A stretch of 18,156 bases of DNA from Larix sibirica. Its lineage: Eukaryota; Streptophyta; Pinopsida; Pinales; Pinaceae. The translations under genes were made by a program, and so were the position numbers. Positions 1 through 7,387 of this stretch are shown here, one piece after another. The notes beneath the pieces were generated by a model. That model had not been told where the DNA came from. It saw nothing but the letters and a program-made list of their open reading frames with translations, and searched no databases. How positions within the stretch are numbered: position 1 is the stretch's first letter; every line of letters starts with the position of its first letter. Location: NCBI GenBank assembly GCA_004151065.3, contig NWUY0300008043.1, positions 14,520-32,675 on the forward strand, written 5' to 3'.

Positions 1-681
1 GTTCAATTTCCCTTAGGGGTGAGCTAGTTGGGAGGAGACACCCAAAATCCAACTAGTAGAGGGTTGGTGTGGCTGAGGACGAGTGCAATACTTGGGTGAT
101 TTTGATGGCTTAGATGCCCCTGGGTCATGGTTTATTAGACCAAAGGTCACTCCTATAAGTCAAGGAGATTCTAGCAAACAAAAAAGAAAAAATATATAAG
201 GGTTACGAGTTAGAGTTTATAATTATAGGCATAATATGTTATCAGGGTTTCATGAGTCAAGGATTAAGGACTATGTGTTATAGGAGTTAGGTATTTTTGT
301 GTTATAAGGGTAAGGGATTAAGGGTTTTAAGTTTCAATAATTATATGGATTATGTATTGTAGTTTTTGCAAGGGATGAATGGGTTAGGGTTTCGATCTAT
401 AGGGGTTAGGAGATATGGATTATAAGGGTTAGATGCCATAATCATTAGATGCATTATATAGTTTGAATTTATAGGTCTTAGAGTTTTGTTATTATTAGGA
501 ATTATAAAGGGACAAGGGTTAGGAAATGAAAGTGCAATGTTCTCATGCATTCAAGGTCATAAATTTATGAGTAAAAAGAGATAATAAAAAAAATACAAAG
601 GCAATAAATTTCAAATTCTAGTTTTTTCCAACCCTGTTGTTTGAATAAGTTATGGTTGTAGGAAAAATTTAAATCTTCATA
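1..681. other. Non-coding G/T-rich and AT-rich DNA, no gene seen
   Basis: No coding frame could be supported. From about 185 to 540 the plus strand has many irregular G-rich words such as AAGGGTTAG, GGAGTTAGG and AGGGGTTAGG in an AT background. They resemble a very degenerate minisatellite, but no fixed period is visible. CTAGTTGG at 24-31 and its complement CCAACTAG at 49-56 form a small inverted repeat. Confidence 0.5.
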
Positions 682-860
682 ATGCTATGGATACTTCTTT
701 TCAATGGATACATAACCCTATTTTATTAAGTATTTGCAATATGATATGTATCCTTATTTTTTGGTGGCTATATAACTCTATTTTCTGAATTAGTTTAAAC
801 ATGCTATGGATCCTTGTTTTCAATGGCTACAAAACCCTATTTTCCAAAACATATGGTATG
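682..860. repeat. Tandem repeat, three units of 59-60 bp
   Basis: Three units start at 682, 741 and 801. Each opens with ATGCTATGG or a close variant (ATGATATGT in the middle unit), continues with a T-rich stretch and CAATGGMTAC-like sequence, and ends with AACYCTATTTT. The middle unit is the most diverged. The third unit forms the start of a 134-codon plus-strand ORF that I consider accidental. Confidence 0.75.
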
Positions 861-995
861 GAAAATATTATCATGTATTTAATCTATCATTCAGAACCTT
901 CAAGTTTACCAACAACATACCAAAGAGGAGAATTGTATTTAAGTCTTTGTATAAGGGTTTTTGTGCCTTACAATAAGATGTACATAATGAATATA

Positions 996-1178
996 TTAAC
1001 ATATATCATCTGGCATGGGTGTGTTCCCAACCATGACAACAAAGGTGTCATGGATAAGCCAATTTATCCTGTCATTCTCAATAATGTCAATATCATTTTC
1101 TTCCATGCTATTAAATTTAGTTCAATCACCCTTGCCATCTCTACAACAAATTGCAATGGCATTATGAATGCCAAGCAT
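996..1178 (-). pseudogene. Unrecognised coding-like remnant, minus strand
   Basis: Read from 1178 down to the stop at 996-998, this frame gives a 60-residue segment with one internal TGA. It has protein-like composition, with an acidic run (SMEENDIDIIEND), then NWLIHDTFVVMVG, ending PMPDDIC. I do not recognise the family. It lies just beyond the SINE from another coding-like remnant (1508-1861, minus) that contains a similar word, VIKETFVVTV. The two may come from one broken gene or from two repeats of one domain. Decay is clear from the internal stop and the AT-rich break between the segments. It could also be chance, since the region is short. Confidence 0.3.
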
Positions 1179-1290
1179 ACTAGCTATTTTTTTATTTGTA
1201 ATTAAAAATAAATAAATATAATTAGTATCAAAATATAAAAAAAAATTATTTAAAAAAACACACAAAAGCATGTTTTATAAATCTCACCAA

Positions 1291-1507
1291 AGGGATCCCG
1301 TAGGGGTGTAGGTCGTCTGGCAATTCGCTTGAAATGGAGATGATACGTTGTAATAGAGGTCATGAGTTCAAAACACCCTGACATACCCATGCCCATGCTT
1401 GCAGGATGTGTGGGTGCACATAGGGTTATAGTGGTAGTGGACGGGAATAGACCCCATGTAACGTGAGTATGTGCACCACCCCAGTGGTCAATTACCCTAG
1501 TAAAAAA
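1291..1507 (+). mobile_element. tRNA-derived SINE with target-site duplications
   Basis: This is a short non-autonomous retroposon of about 215 bp. A box A-like word TAGGTCGTCTGG (1309-1320) is followed by a box B match GTTCAAAAC (1366-1374) inside GGTCATGAGTTCAAAAC, the usual internal RNA polymerase III promoter layout of tRNA-derived SINEs. The body ends in CCCTAGT and a run of nine A (1502-1510). The 12 bp sequence AAATCTCACCAA occurs directly before (1279-1290) and after (1508-1519) the element, as expected for LINE-assisted target-primed insertion. The GGTCATGRGTTC context recalls the plant Au-type SINE head, but family assignment needs a database. Box A is degenerate, so the copy is probably inactive. 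Confidence 0.75.
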
Positions 1508-1861
1508 AAATCTCACCAAGAGCTAATATCCGGTCACCACTTCTAGGTACCTCTACTCATTAAAATGTTTTCTAGTTGTTGACTTGCTAGCTTTTTTTTC
1601 TTTATGACTTTTCATTTCATGCAAGGGAAAAAATTTCCAACCACTAATATCAAGAAGTTCGGGATAATTTTGAGTGGCCTTTCACAATTTATTGTATGCA
1701 CATAATATTTCATCAAGATCAACATTCACAGTGACAACAAATGTTTCTTTTATTACATCCTCCACATAATCCAACCGATCAAATGCAACAATGCTTGAGT
1801 TGGGGTTATTTCGCATTTTTTTAAATTTCAATAACATATTAACCAATTCATTAGTATACAT
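1508..1861 (-). pseudogene. Unrecognised decayed coding segment, interrupted by the SINE
   Basis: Reading starts at an ATG at 1861 and is open for 59 codons to a TGA at 1682-1684. It then continues in the same frame to the SINE with two more stops, both TAG. The visible protein is mixed and soluble-looking, with words such as SSIVAFDRLDYVEDVIKETF, DEILCAYNKL, YPELLDISGWKFFPLHEMK and a basic stretch KSHKEKKASKSTTRKH. I do not recognise the family. The SINE target site lies in this frame, so the coding stretch predates the insertion. The sequence beyond it soon becomes AT-rich. The coherent composition over about 115 codons argues for a real gene remnant over chance. Confidence 0.42.
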
Positions 1862-2388
1862 TCAAATAATTTCACAAATATAGAATTCAAATAGTGTTTA
1901 CAAATTTTAACTGAATAAAATTTTGACTATGGGTAGAAAATTCACTTGTAGTATTATATCACCTAATCCCAAATCTAAAGAAAAAATAGGGTTTATTTCT
2001 TTAGAACAATTGCTTTTTAAAAGGAGCAAAAATAGTCGATCAACATATAAGTCAAAAGTATAAAATACTTGCTAATAAAAATACAATTTCCCACAAACAT
2101 TGATTAATCAACATTAGATATAGGAAATAGATCTTGAATAAATCTCTTTTGAAATGAATTGCAGTGCATTATTTGAAAATGGCCTAAAGTTAGTTGGTCA
2201 AATATGGCCCAACAAACCTTCTCCAAAATTAGCTCAACAGTAGAAATTTTGAACTGGCCCAGTGATCCTTATTCAAAATTATCCGTATTGATGAATATGA
2301 ACATCATATAATATTAAAAATTAGATTATTATTATTTTCTTTCTACAGTTTGTCTCCTTAGTGCCTTGTCAATTTTTTCGACCTTCTC
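1862..2388. other. AT-rich gap, nothing recognised
   Basis: There is no supported ORF, repeat or RNA gene. The stretch just before 2389 could be the 5' UTR of the LINE that starts there, but no boundary or target-site duplication was found. Confidence 0.4.
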
Positions 2389-3410
2389 ATGGATCCCCTC
2401 GTAGATCTCGATCCGAGTGAGAAATTTTGACTATTAGATGAATCCTTCCATGCCACGGTCGTGGCTGTCCGTCCTCCTCCCGAGGGGTCTATCTCTTCCT
2501 AGTTTGTGAAAATATATGTTGTCCCAGGCATCAATATCATGTCCAAAACCTCCAAGCTCAAGGTTGTGCCCCTTATAGAGAGATGTTTGGTTGGGAATTG
2601 CACGAGTATTTGGTCTTCCCCTAGTGCTATGGAGATCTAGATCAACAACAACTAGAAACCCTTAATATTAGGTAATTTTTACCAAAAATTTTTGGCAAAG
2701 GATTTTTTGTTTTCATGTTTGAAAAAAAGGATGAAAGAGATTTGAATCTATGGAACGCTAACTTCGATCCAAAAATATATATCCCATCAATAGTCCTAGT
2801 ATGGGTGAAAGTCTCACATCTTTCGATCCACTACTAGAGTGATGAATATATTGCATCCATTGGTAATTCCTTGGGGAATTATATTGGCAAGGCCATGCCT
2901 AAACCCCCTCTTTTTTCGTGTGCCAAGATCGATGTTGACGTTAATTTGGAAAAGGGCCTACCAAAATCCATCAATCTCTCTATAAATGGGTGAAAGCATG
3001 TCTAGAAGGTTTATTATGAGAAAATTCTGTTTAAATGTAAGATCTACCATGATTATGGGAATTTTGCTTGAAACTATCCAAAATCCAATGCGAAGGAACC
3101 TAAAACTGGTCATGAGGATGGTTGAAAGTAGGTCCCAAAAAATGGGAAGAAGGCATCACCTCCTCCTTCCCCGCCTATTCAAAGTGGATCCAATTTACCT
3201 GAGAATAAGTTCCAAAGTTTAACCACATAATAGAGTGAAAAGGAATAAACAAAAAACATGCAATATCAAGGAGTAGTGAATCCATTTTAGATCCCTTGAA
3301 AAATGTCGATGCAACCAATTCTAGAAGAAATAAGGCAGGAATATAATTACACCCCCCCTTCCCTTAGTTCCCATTCAAGATATCTATGGAATCCAAAAAA
3401 ACCTCCCTAT
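2389..3410 (+). pseudogene. LINE ORF1 remnant (DUF4283-like with broken CCHC knuckle)
   Basis: ORF1 proteins of plant L1 elements bind the element RNA. The frame opens at ATG 2389 (MDPLVDLDPSEKF) and has in-frame stops. It shifts near 2690 in a T-run, then reads on with FFGKGFFVFMFEKKDERDL, a DUF4283-like core. Next come IASIGNSLGNYIGKAM and a region ending in a zinc-knuckle position near 3030-3085. That motif reads CKIYHDYGNFA-stop-NYPKS: only the first Cys of the expected CCHC remains, two Cys positions are Tyr and the His position is Asn. Coding-like sequence fades after about 3400. The assignment comes from recognising the fold pattern, not from a search. Confidence 0.65.
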
Positions 3411-3676
3411 CATACCCAAAAGTTCAATAACCCGCTCAATGTCTAAATCCCTCCAAGAAGAATCCTCGAAACACTTCGATGAATAACAAATCCCGAACAA
3501 CTGGGACATAAAATTTTAAGGTAGCATAGGGATTCTGAAACGTATAAAGGGAAATCTATGGGAAAGAAAAAAATCTTGGACAGACATGTAAAGTTAGTAC
3601 TTGCAACAAGATCCAACAAGGATAAAAGGGAAGAATGGAAAGATAATTAGGTTGGCTCCACTATCAACCAAAAATA

Positions 3677-4480
3677 ATGAAGACCATCTCCTGGAATTGT
3701 ATGGGTATGTGAGGTAATAAAATGCTAAAATCAATTAAAGACTTGATGAAGAATCAAAGACCTCTATAATTCTTATCCAAAAGACTAAGATGGAGGTTGA
3801 GGAAGCCATAAATAATTTTCTTCAAATTTGGAATCAAAGTCAAGGATATGTGGTAAGTGCCAGAGGAGCTTAAGGAGTAATCCTCACAAGTTGGGACTCA
3901 AATCTATTTAAGCTAGTCTCAACTCTCAAGCATCAAAATAGACTTGTAGTGAAATTGGAGGATTTGGGGATGACAAAGAAGATCTCGGTCTATAATGTGT
4001 ATGCCATGACTTTGTATAGAAGAAAACTGGAATTTTGGAACTCCTTAACTTCTTTGAATGAAGAAGGGATCTCAAGAAACATCATCATTGCAGGGTATTT
4101 CAATGCTGCGATATCTCATAAGGAAAGGAGAGGAGGTAGTAGGGTAAGAGACATTTTGAGGGAATATCTAGAGGGTTTCATGGAGGACTAGGTCTTAGTG
4201 GGCATCCTTCCTAAAAGAGGTGTTTTCACATGAACCAATAGAAGGATTGGACCATGTCACAACAAATCCATATTGGATTGGATCCTTTTCCATAGTTCCT
4301 TGTTTTGTAAAGGTTTCTTTCTACATCCTAGCATAATCACCTCAACTTCCTTTGATCATAAACTTGTTACCTTATCCTTTGTTCTACTTGATCCCCATGG
4401 GCCCATCCCATTTTTCTTCAATCCCTTATGGATTTTGGAGAAGGAAGTTGAGCATATTATTCATTCTTCAACAAGTTATA
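3677..4480 (+). pseudogene. LINE ORF2 endonuclease remnant, RT missing
   Basis: ORF2 starts MKTISWNCMG at 3677, the usual start of a LINE apurinic-type endonuclease, which nicks target DNA for target-primed reverse transcription. A frameshift lies near 3762, after KNQRP. The next frame gives ILIQKTKM (QETK expected, so the catalytic Glu is Lys), then VYNVYAMTLYRRKLEFWNSL. It continues with AGYFNAAISHKERRGGSR (GDFN expected, so Asp is Tyr) and finally SFDHKLV at the SDH motif. Internal stops include TGA near 3710, TAA near 3870, TAG at 4189-4191 and TGA near 4231. Similarity ends just after NPLWILEKEVE (about 4455), and no RT domain follows. Confidence 0.75.
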
Positions 4481-4559
4481 CAACTTTACAAGAACTTTAT
4501 ACTCAAAACGAGAACTCTAGCAAATAAAAACTCATATTTTTGTGTTAAAAACAACAAGA

Positions 4560-4893
4560 ACAACCCTTGATTTGAAAAGTGGTGCTACAGGTAACACCTT
4601 TTTTTTTGAGCTAAAATTATAACTTTTTTGAAACCCTAACCAATGAGATTGCAATCAATATCATAAATCAACCCCTTAATCAAAAAGTGGTGCTACCGGT
4701 AGCACCTTTTTTTTCTAGAGATAAAATTACAACTTTTTTGAAACCCCGATTGATGCAATTGCAATCAAAACTCTAAATCAACCCCTCAATCAAAAAGTGG
4801 TGCTCCCAAAATCACCCTTTTTTTAGGAGGTTAAAAAATACACATTATTCCAAACCGTAACCTTAGAAACCGACATTGTTGAATTGACACTCA
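4560..4893. repeat. Tandem repeat, 108-110 bp unit, about three copies
   Basis: The word GTGGTGCT recurs at 4579, 4687 and 4797, giving periods of 108 and 110 bp. Units share AAAAGTGGTGCTAC, a run of T, AAAATTAYAACTTTTTTGAAACCC, GCAATCAA and ATCAACCCCTYAATC. Copies 1 and 2 are clearly alike. Copy 3 keeps its start and decays after about 4820. The array begins where the LINE similarity ends. Confidence 0.8.
4689..4706. repeat. 18 bp perfect palindrome in tandem unit 2
   Basis: GGTGCTACCGGTAGCACC equals its own reverse complement and sits between an A-run (4682-4686) and a T-run (from 4707), so either strand could form an extended stem. Unit 1 has the same site with two substitutions (GGTGCTACAGGTAACACC). 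Unit 3 has lost it. Confidence 0.85.
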
Positions 4894-5279
4894 TTAAAAA
4901 AAAAAAAACACAAAAAAATATAAATCACAATAAAAACGATTACATAACACAAAATATTAAAAAATAACAATATAATACAATTATTATTTTTTTTAAATTA
5001 TTCTTAAAAAATTTACACAATACTTTAACACCTTAAAAATACAATTAAAATAAAAATAAAACACCAAATAATATAACAAACAATAAAAAAATCATAACAA
5101 TAAAACACTAAAAAAAATTATAAAAATGAAAACTATAGAAAAACATTAAAAATAACAAAAATAAAAACAAAAACAAAACAATAAAAAACAAATTGTAAAA
5201 ATGAAAAATTTGAGATTACAAAACATTAAAAAAAACAAATAACTAAAAAACAAAAAACCAAACCAAATAAAAAATTGTT
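4894..5279. other. A-rich low-complexity tract
   Basis: Almost entirely A with scattered C, T and few G on the plus strand (AAAAACAATAAAA-like words). No gene or regular period was seen. It may be an eroded satellite or an expanded poly(A). Confidence 0.7.
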
Positions 5280-5379
5280 TTAAAGTGGCATACCATATAA
5301 AGAAAAGCCATTCCAAATGAATGTGCTTTTAAATAATTCAAAGGTTAACGTGACTTCAATTGTGAGGTATCGTGGGTCC

Positions 5380-5540
5380 GCATCGATATGGGGAAGAGTT
5401 ATAGGGGTGAGAAATTCCAAGAATCGCCCCACCCACTCACCACCACTCCAAGTGGTGGCTCCGCCACTTGGGAGTGTTGGTGAGTGGGTGGGGTGACTCT
5501 CGGAATCGCCCACCCCTATACCTCTCCCTCATATCCATGC
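5380..5540. repeat. 161 bp foldback (imperfect inverted repeat), MITE-like
   Basis: The left arm from 5380 (GCATCGATATGGGGAAGAG) is mirrored by the right arm ending at 5540 (CTCTCCCTCATATCCATGC). Pairing continues inward through ATAGGGGTG/CACCCCTAT and CCCCACCCACTCACC/GGTGAGTGGGTGGGG to a short centre near 5455-5465. Each arm is about 75 bp and mostly complementary. Weaker matches (CAAAGGTT against AACCTTTG) suggest the arms once extended to about 5327 and 5580. The GC content is much higher than the flanks. No target-site duplication was found, so a MITE, a foldback element or a small-RNA hairpin locus all remain possible. Confidence 0.8.
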
Positions 5541-5664
5541 TAATATAAATAAATTGCAAACCTTTGTTATAATATTTAACATATTTTTATATATATTTAA
5601 AATATTTTAATATATATTTAAATCATTTTCATATATTTTTATATATTTTAAAACCATTTTCATA
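5541..5664. other. AT-rich low-complexity tract
   Basis: Repeated ATATTT, TTTTATATATTT and CATTTTCATATATTT words, with no regular period fixed. It separates the foldback from the GC-richer island. Confidence 0.6.
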
Positions 5665-5759
5665 TATTTATGTCATAGGCATTCTTTCTACGAGATCCTC
5701 TCGTAGGACACTATTCCTATATTCCTCGCTTATGTCTCCAATAGATAAATGCTGCGTGT

Positions 5760-6196
5760 TTGATGTTTTCCCGCTGGTTTTCATGTTGCTATAGTGTTCT
5801 GTCCTCTGGTCTGCTATCCTCCTTGCTACTCCCATCTCTGCCATCAGAACCATTCCATGAACCCAACAGCTTCCTTCAGTCCCAAACTCTTCGTAGGGGA
5901 TGCCATCGATGCCATCTAAGAGGAACAACCACCATCTATGGAAGCATGCCACCACGGGGAAAAATTTCCATCGTTGTAAGAATCCAGACACATAATTGCA
6001 AGACCAGACGAGCAAAGAATATGGAAGCAAAAGGATGGATGAGAAAGTCCTACCCTAGCCATCTGTAAGTATTCGATGTCAACTCTCAAAATGCAACAGT
6101 TTTGGCTATCACACTCGGTCCCGCCTTCTTTTAATTGTTTGCAGTGCCCAACATAAGATTGTTAATAGCGAGAATGTCACTCTGGCCAAGTGTTAA
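5760..6196 (+). CDS. Candidate small two-exon gene or exon relic, unrecognised
   Basis: An open frame from ATG 5760 runs to a perfect donor CT|GTAAGT at 6065. An acceptor TTAATTGTTTGCAG|T ends at 6144 after a pyrimidine-rich stretch. Removing this 80 nt gap keeps the frame open (joined codon CTT) to a TAA at 6194-6196, about 118 residues in total. The protein has a Ser/Leu-rich start, then CHRCH and a basic Lys/Arg-rich second half. No family was recognised. The island is visibly GC-richer than its surroundings, so long ORFs arise easily: a 120-codon frame also exists on the minus strand (6030-5668). The splice pair is the main reason for preferring the plus strand. Confidence 0.25.
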
Positions 6197-6861
6197 AAAA
6201 AATACATTGAGTCATTAAATACATTATGGTATAGGACAAAAATGTGCAAATACAAATGGTGTTGTGGCTAGGTTATCAGTTTCCCTTCCTCTAAGAATCA
6301 CCAATCCATCATACATGTTTGCATTAATGTCATCAAAAAGTGTTGTCAAAAATAAAATTGTGGCCTTGTCATTCTAAATAAATCTTTCATTGTTGTTATG
6401 ATGCATATATTGTTGAGGAATTATGAGAGGATGCCTTATTGTTGCTAGAAAAACTCAAATATGTCCAGAAAACCATCAGAATACTAGAGAAAAAGTAATG
6501 GATCCTATTTGAGGCTTATGACCATGTTTATACAACGCAGCACACACATATTTCATATAATTTCGTTGCTAAGAAATGAGTGGCATATGCATGCCAACCA
6601 CATGAGAAAATCCCTATTTCTGCACATGCAACAGGCCTTTGACATCAATCCAAAGCCCAAAACACAGAGTTATTCTCAACATATTCACTAGATGTTCCAT
6701 CCCCCAGAGAAGCAATAAGTCTCCCTTAGCTACTTGCAACAATTTACCATTCACCAACCTACCTTGTTTACACTTCTACATGTTTATCTCGGCATTGATG
6801 AAGGTTTATCAACTTATCATAATATATGCAAGAAATGCAAACACTTTTTCAGTTGGCTTCA
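6197..6861. other. No recognised feature
   Basis: This AT-rich stretch lies between the GC-richer island and the LTR. Short ORFs of 60-75 codons occur on the plus strand (6509-6691, 6639-6866). They overlap each other in different frames and show no recognisable motif. Confidence 0.4.
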
Positions 6862-7048
6862 TGTAGTAGTCGAGCGGATTGCATAGTTGCTAGCGATACA
6901 TATTATAGAATAAACAAGCATGTGTAAAGACAAGAAAATAGACAAGTAATGGAGATGGAATCAACAAGTCTTTCTATTACTCAGCAAGAACATGTACAAA
7001 GATGATCGACAATATATCACACTATATCTTATAGCTGGCTCTCCAGCC

Positions 7049-7058
7049 TATTTATATA
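7049..7058 (-). promoter_or_regulatory. LTR TATA box
   Basis: The minus strand reads CTATATAAATAGG around this site, a good plant RNA polymerase II TATA element. It lies about 140 nt inside the LTR, the expected U3 position for driving the genomic transcript (from the 5' LTR copy). Confidence 0.65.
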
Positions 7059-7159
7059 GTTTACATATAGTTACATAACTACCTGTCGGTTTAACTGATC
7101 GACTCGACATGTAGTGACCGACAAGATATTTCGACATGTTTTAGAAGGTTGTCGAACAG

Positions 7160-7189
7160 AGGATCTAGTTGGGTGGCCAACTAGGGTCC
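7160..7189. repeat. Hairpin at the U3 end of the LTR
   Basis: CTAGTTGG (7165-7172) and CCAACTAG (7177-7184) form a perfect 8 bp stem around a 4 nt loop GTGG. AGGAT/GTCCT on the outside extends the stem imperfectly. It lies just inside the LTR end and may simply be part of the terminal sequence recognised by integrase. Confidence 0.55.
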
Positions 7190-7196
7190 TCCAACA

Positions 7197-7204
7197 TCTC
7201 CCAC
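7197..7204 (-). other. Polypurine tract (plus-strand primer site)
   Basis: On the minus strand GTGGGAGA immediately precedes the LTR start TGTTGG. A short G-rich purine run at this exact place is the usual primer for second-strand synthesis in LTR retrotransposons. It is short, with one T interrupting it. Confidence 0.6.
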
Positions 7205-7387
7205 ATCAACAAAACCTTTATTCATACAGAAGAAATAGGGAGATGAAAACTTAGCTGGAGTTAAATGACAAAATTGTAAGGGACTGAGTAATAATAATAA
7301 TTTGTCGTTACTGTTGGTGATGACTGGTGCTAGTAGATAGTTGTTGTTTGACACATACTTCGACAATGGATTATGTAGATGCTGATG

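Larger units (their letters stand above)
2389..4480 (+). mobile_element. Decayed L1-type LINE, 3'-truncated before the reverse transcriptase
   Basis: This is a non-LTR retrotransposon remnant with the order ORF1 (DUF4283-like plus zinc knuckle), linker, then ORF2 apurinic-type endonuclease. This order is typical of plant L1-clade elements. The reverse transcriptase, which should follow the endonuclease for several hundred codons, is absent: similarity stops near 4470-4490, and an unrelated tandem repeat begins near 4560. No poly(A) tail or target-site duplication was found. Frameshifts, stops and lost catalytic residues show that it is dead. Normal LINE truncation removes the 5' end, so a surviving 5' part points to a later deletion or overwriting. 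Confidence 0.75.
6862..7196 (-). repeat. 3' LTR of the Ty3/gypsy element
   Basis: The U3 edge is well placed: on the minus strand TGTTGGAGGACC starts at 7196, directly after a short purine tract. A TATA box follows about 140 nt in, then a probable R/U5. The far edge is uncertain. 6862 is chosen because the minus strand then ends in CTACTACA, giving TGT...ACA ends and a length of 335 bp; other CA ends near 6880 and 6888 are possible. CGACATGT occurs twice in U3 (7105-7112 and 7132-7139). The 5' LTR is not in the window, so the edges cannot be checked by pairing. Confidence 0.65.

Noticed and set aside
185-540. Interstitial telomere array
   Set aside because: TTAGGG-like words are irregular, and no run of plant TTTAGGG repeats is present.
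801-1205. 134-codon plus-strand ORF
   Set aside because: Begins inside a tandem repeat and opposes a more protein-like minus-strand frame; its AT-driven composition (Ile, Tyr, Asn) suggests chance.
1300-1380. Functional tRNA gene
   Set aside because: The box A and B-like words fit a SINE head. No cloverleaf arms could be drawn, and A-tail plus target-site duplications prove retroposition.
1250-1519. 89-codon minus-strand ORF
   Set aside because: Spans the SINE and its A-tail and has no independent coding support.
2986-3222. 78-codon plus-strand ORF
   Set aside because: Off-frame reading of LINE ORF1; the adjacent frame shows the zinc-knuckle region.
5280-5513. 77-codon minus-strand ORF
   Set aside because: Mostly the foldback arms read as protein. 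Inverted-repeat structure explains the sequence better.
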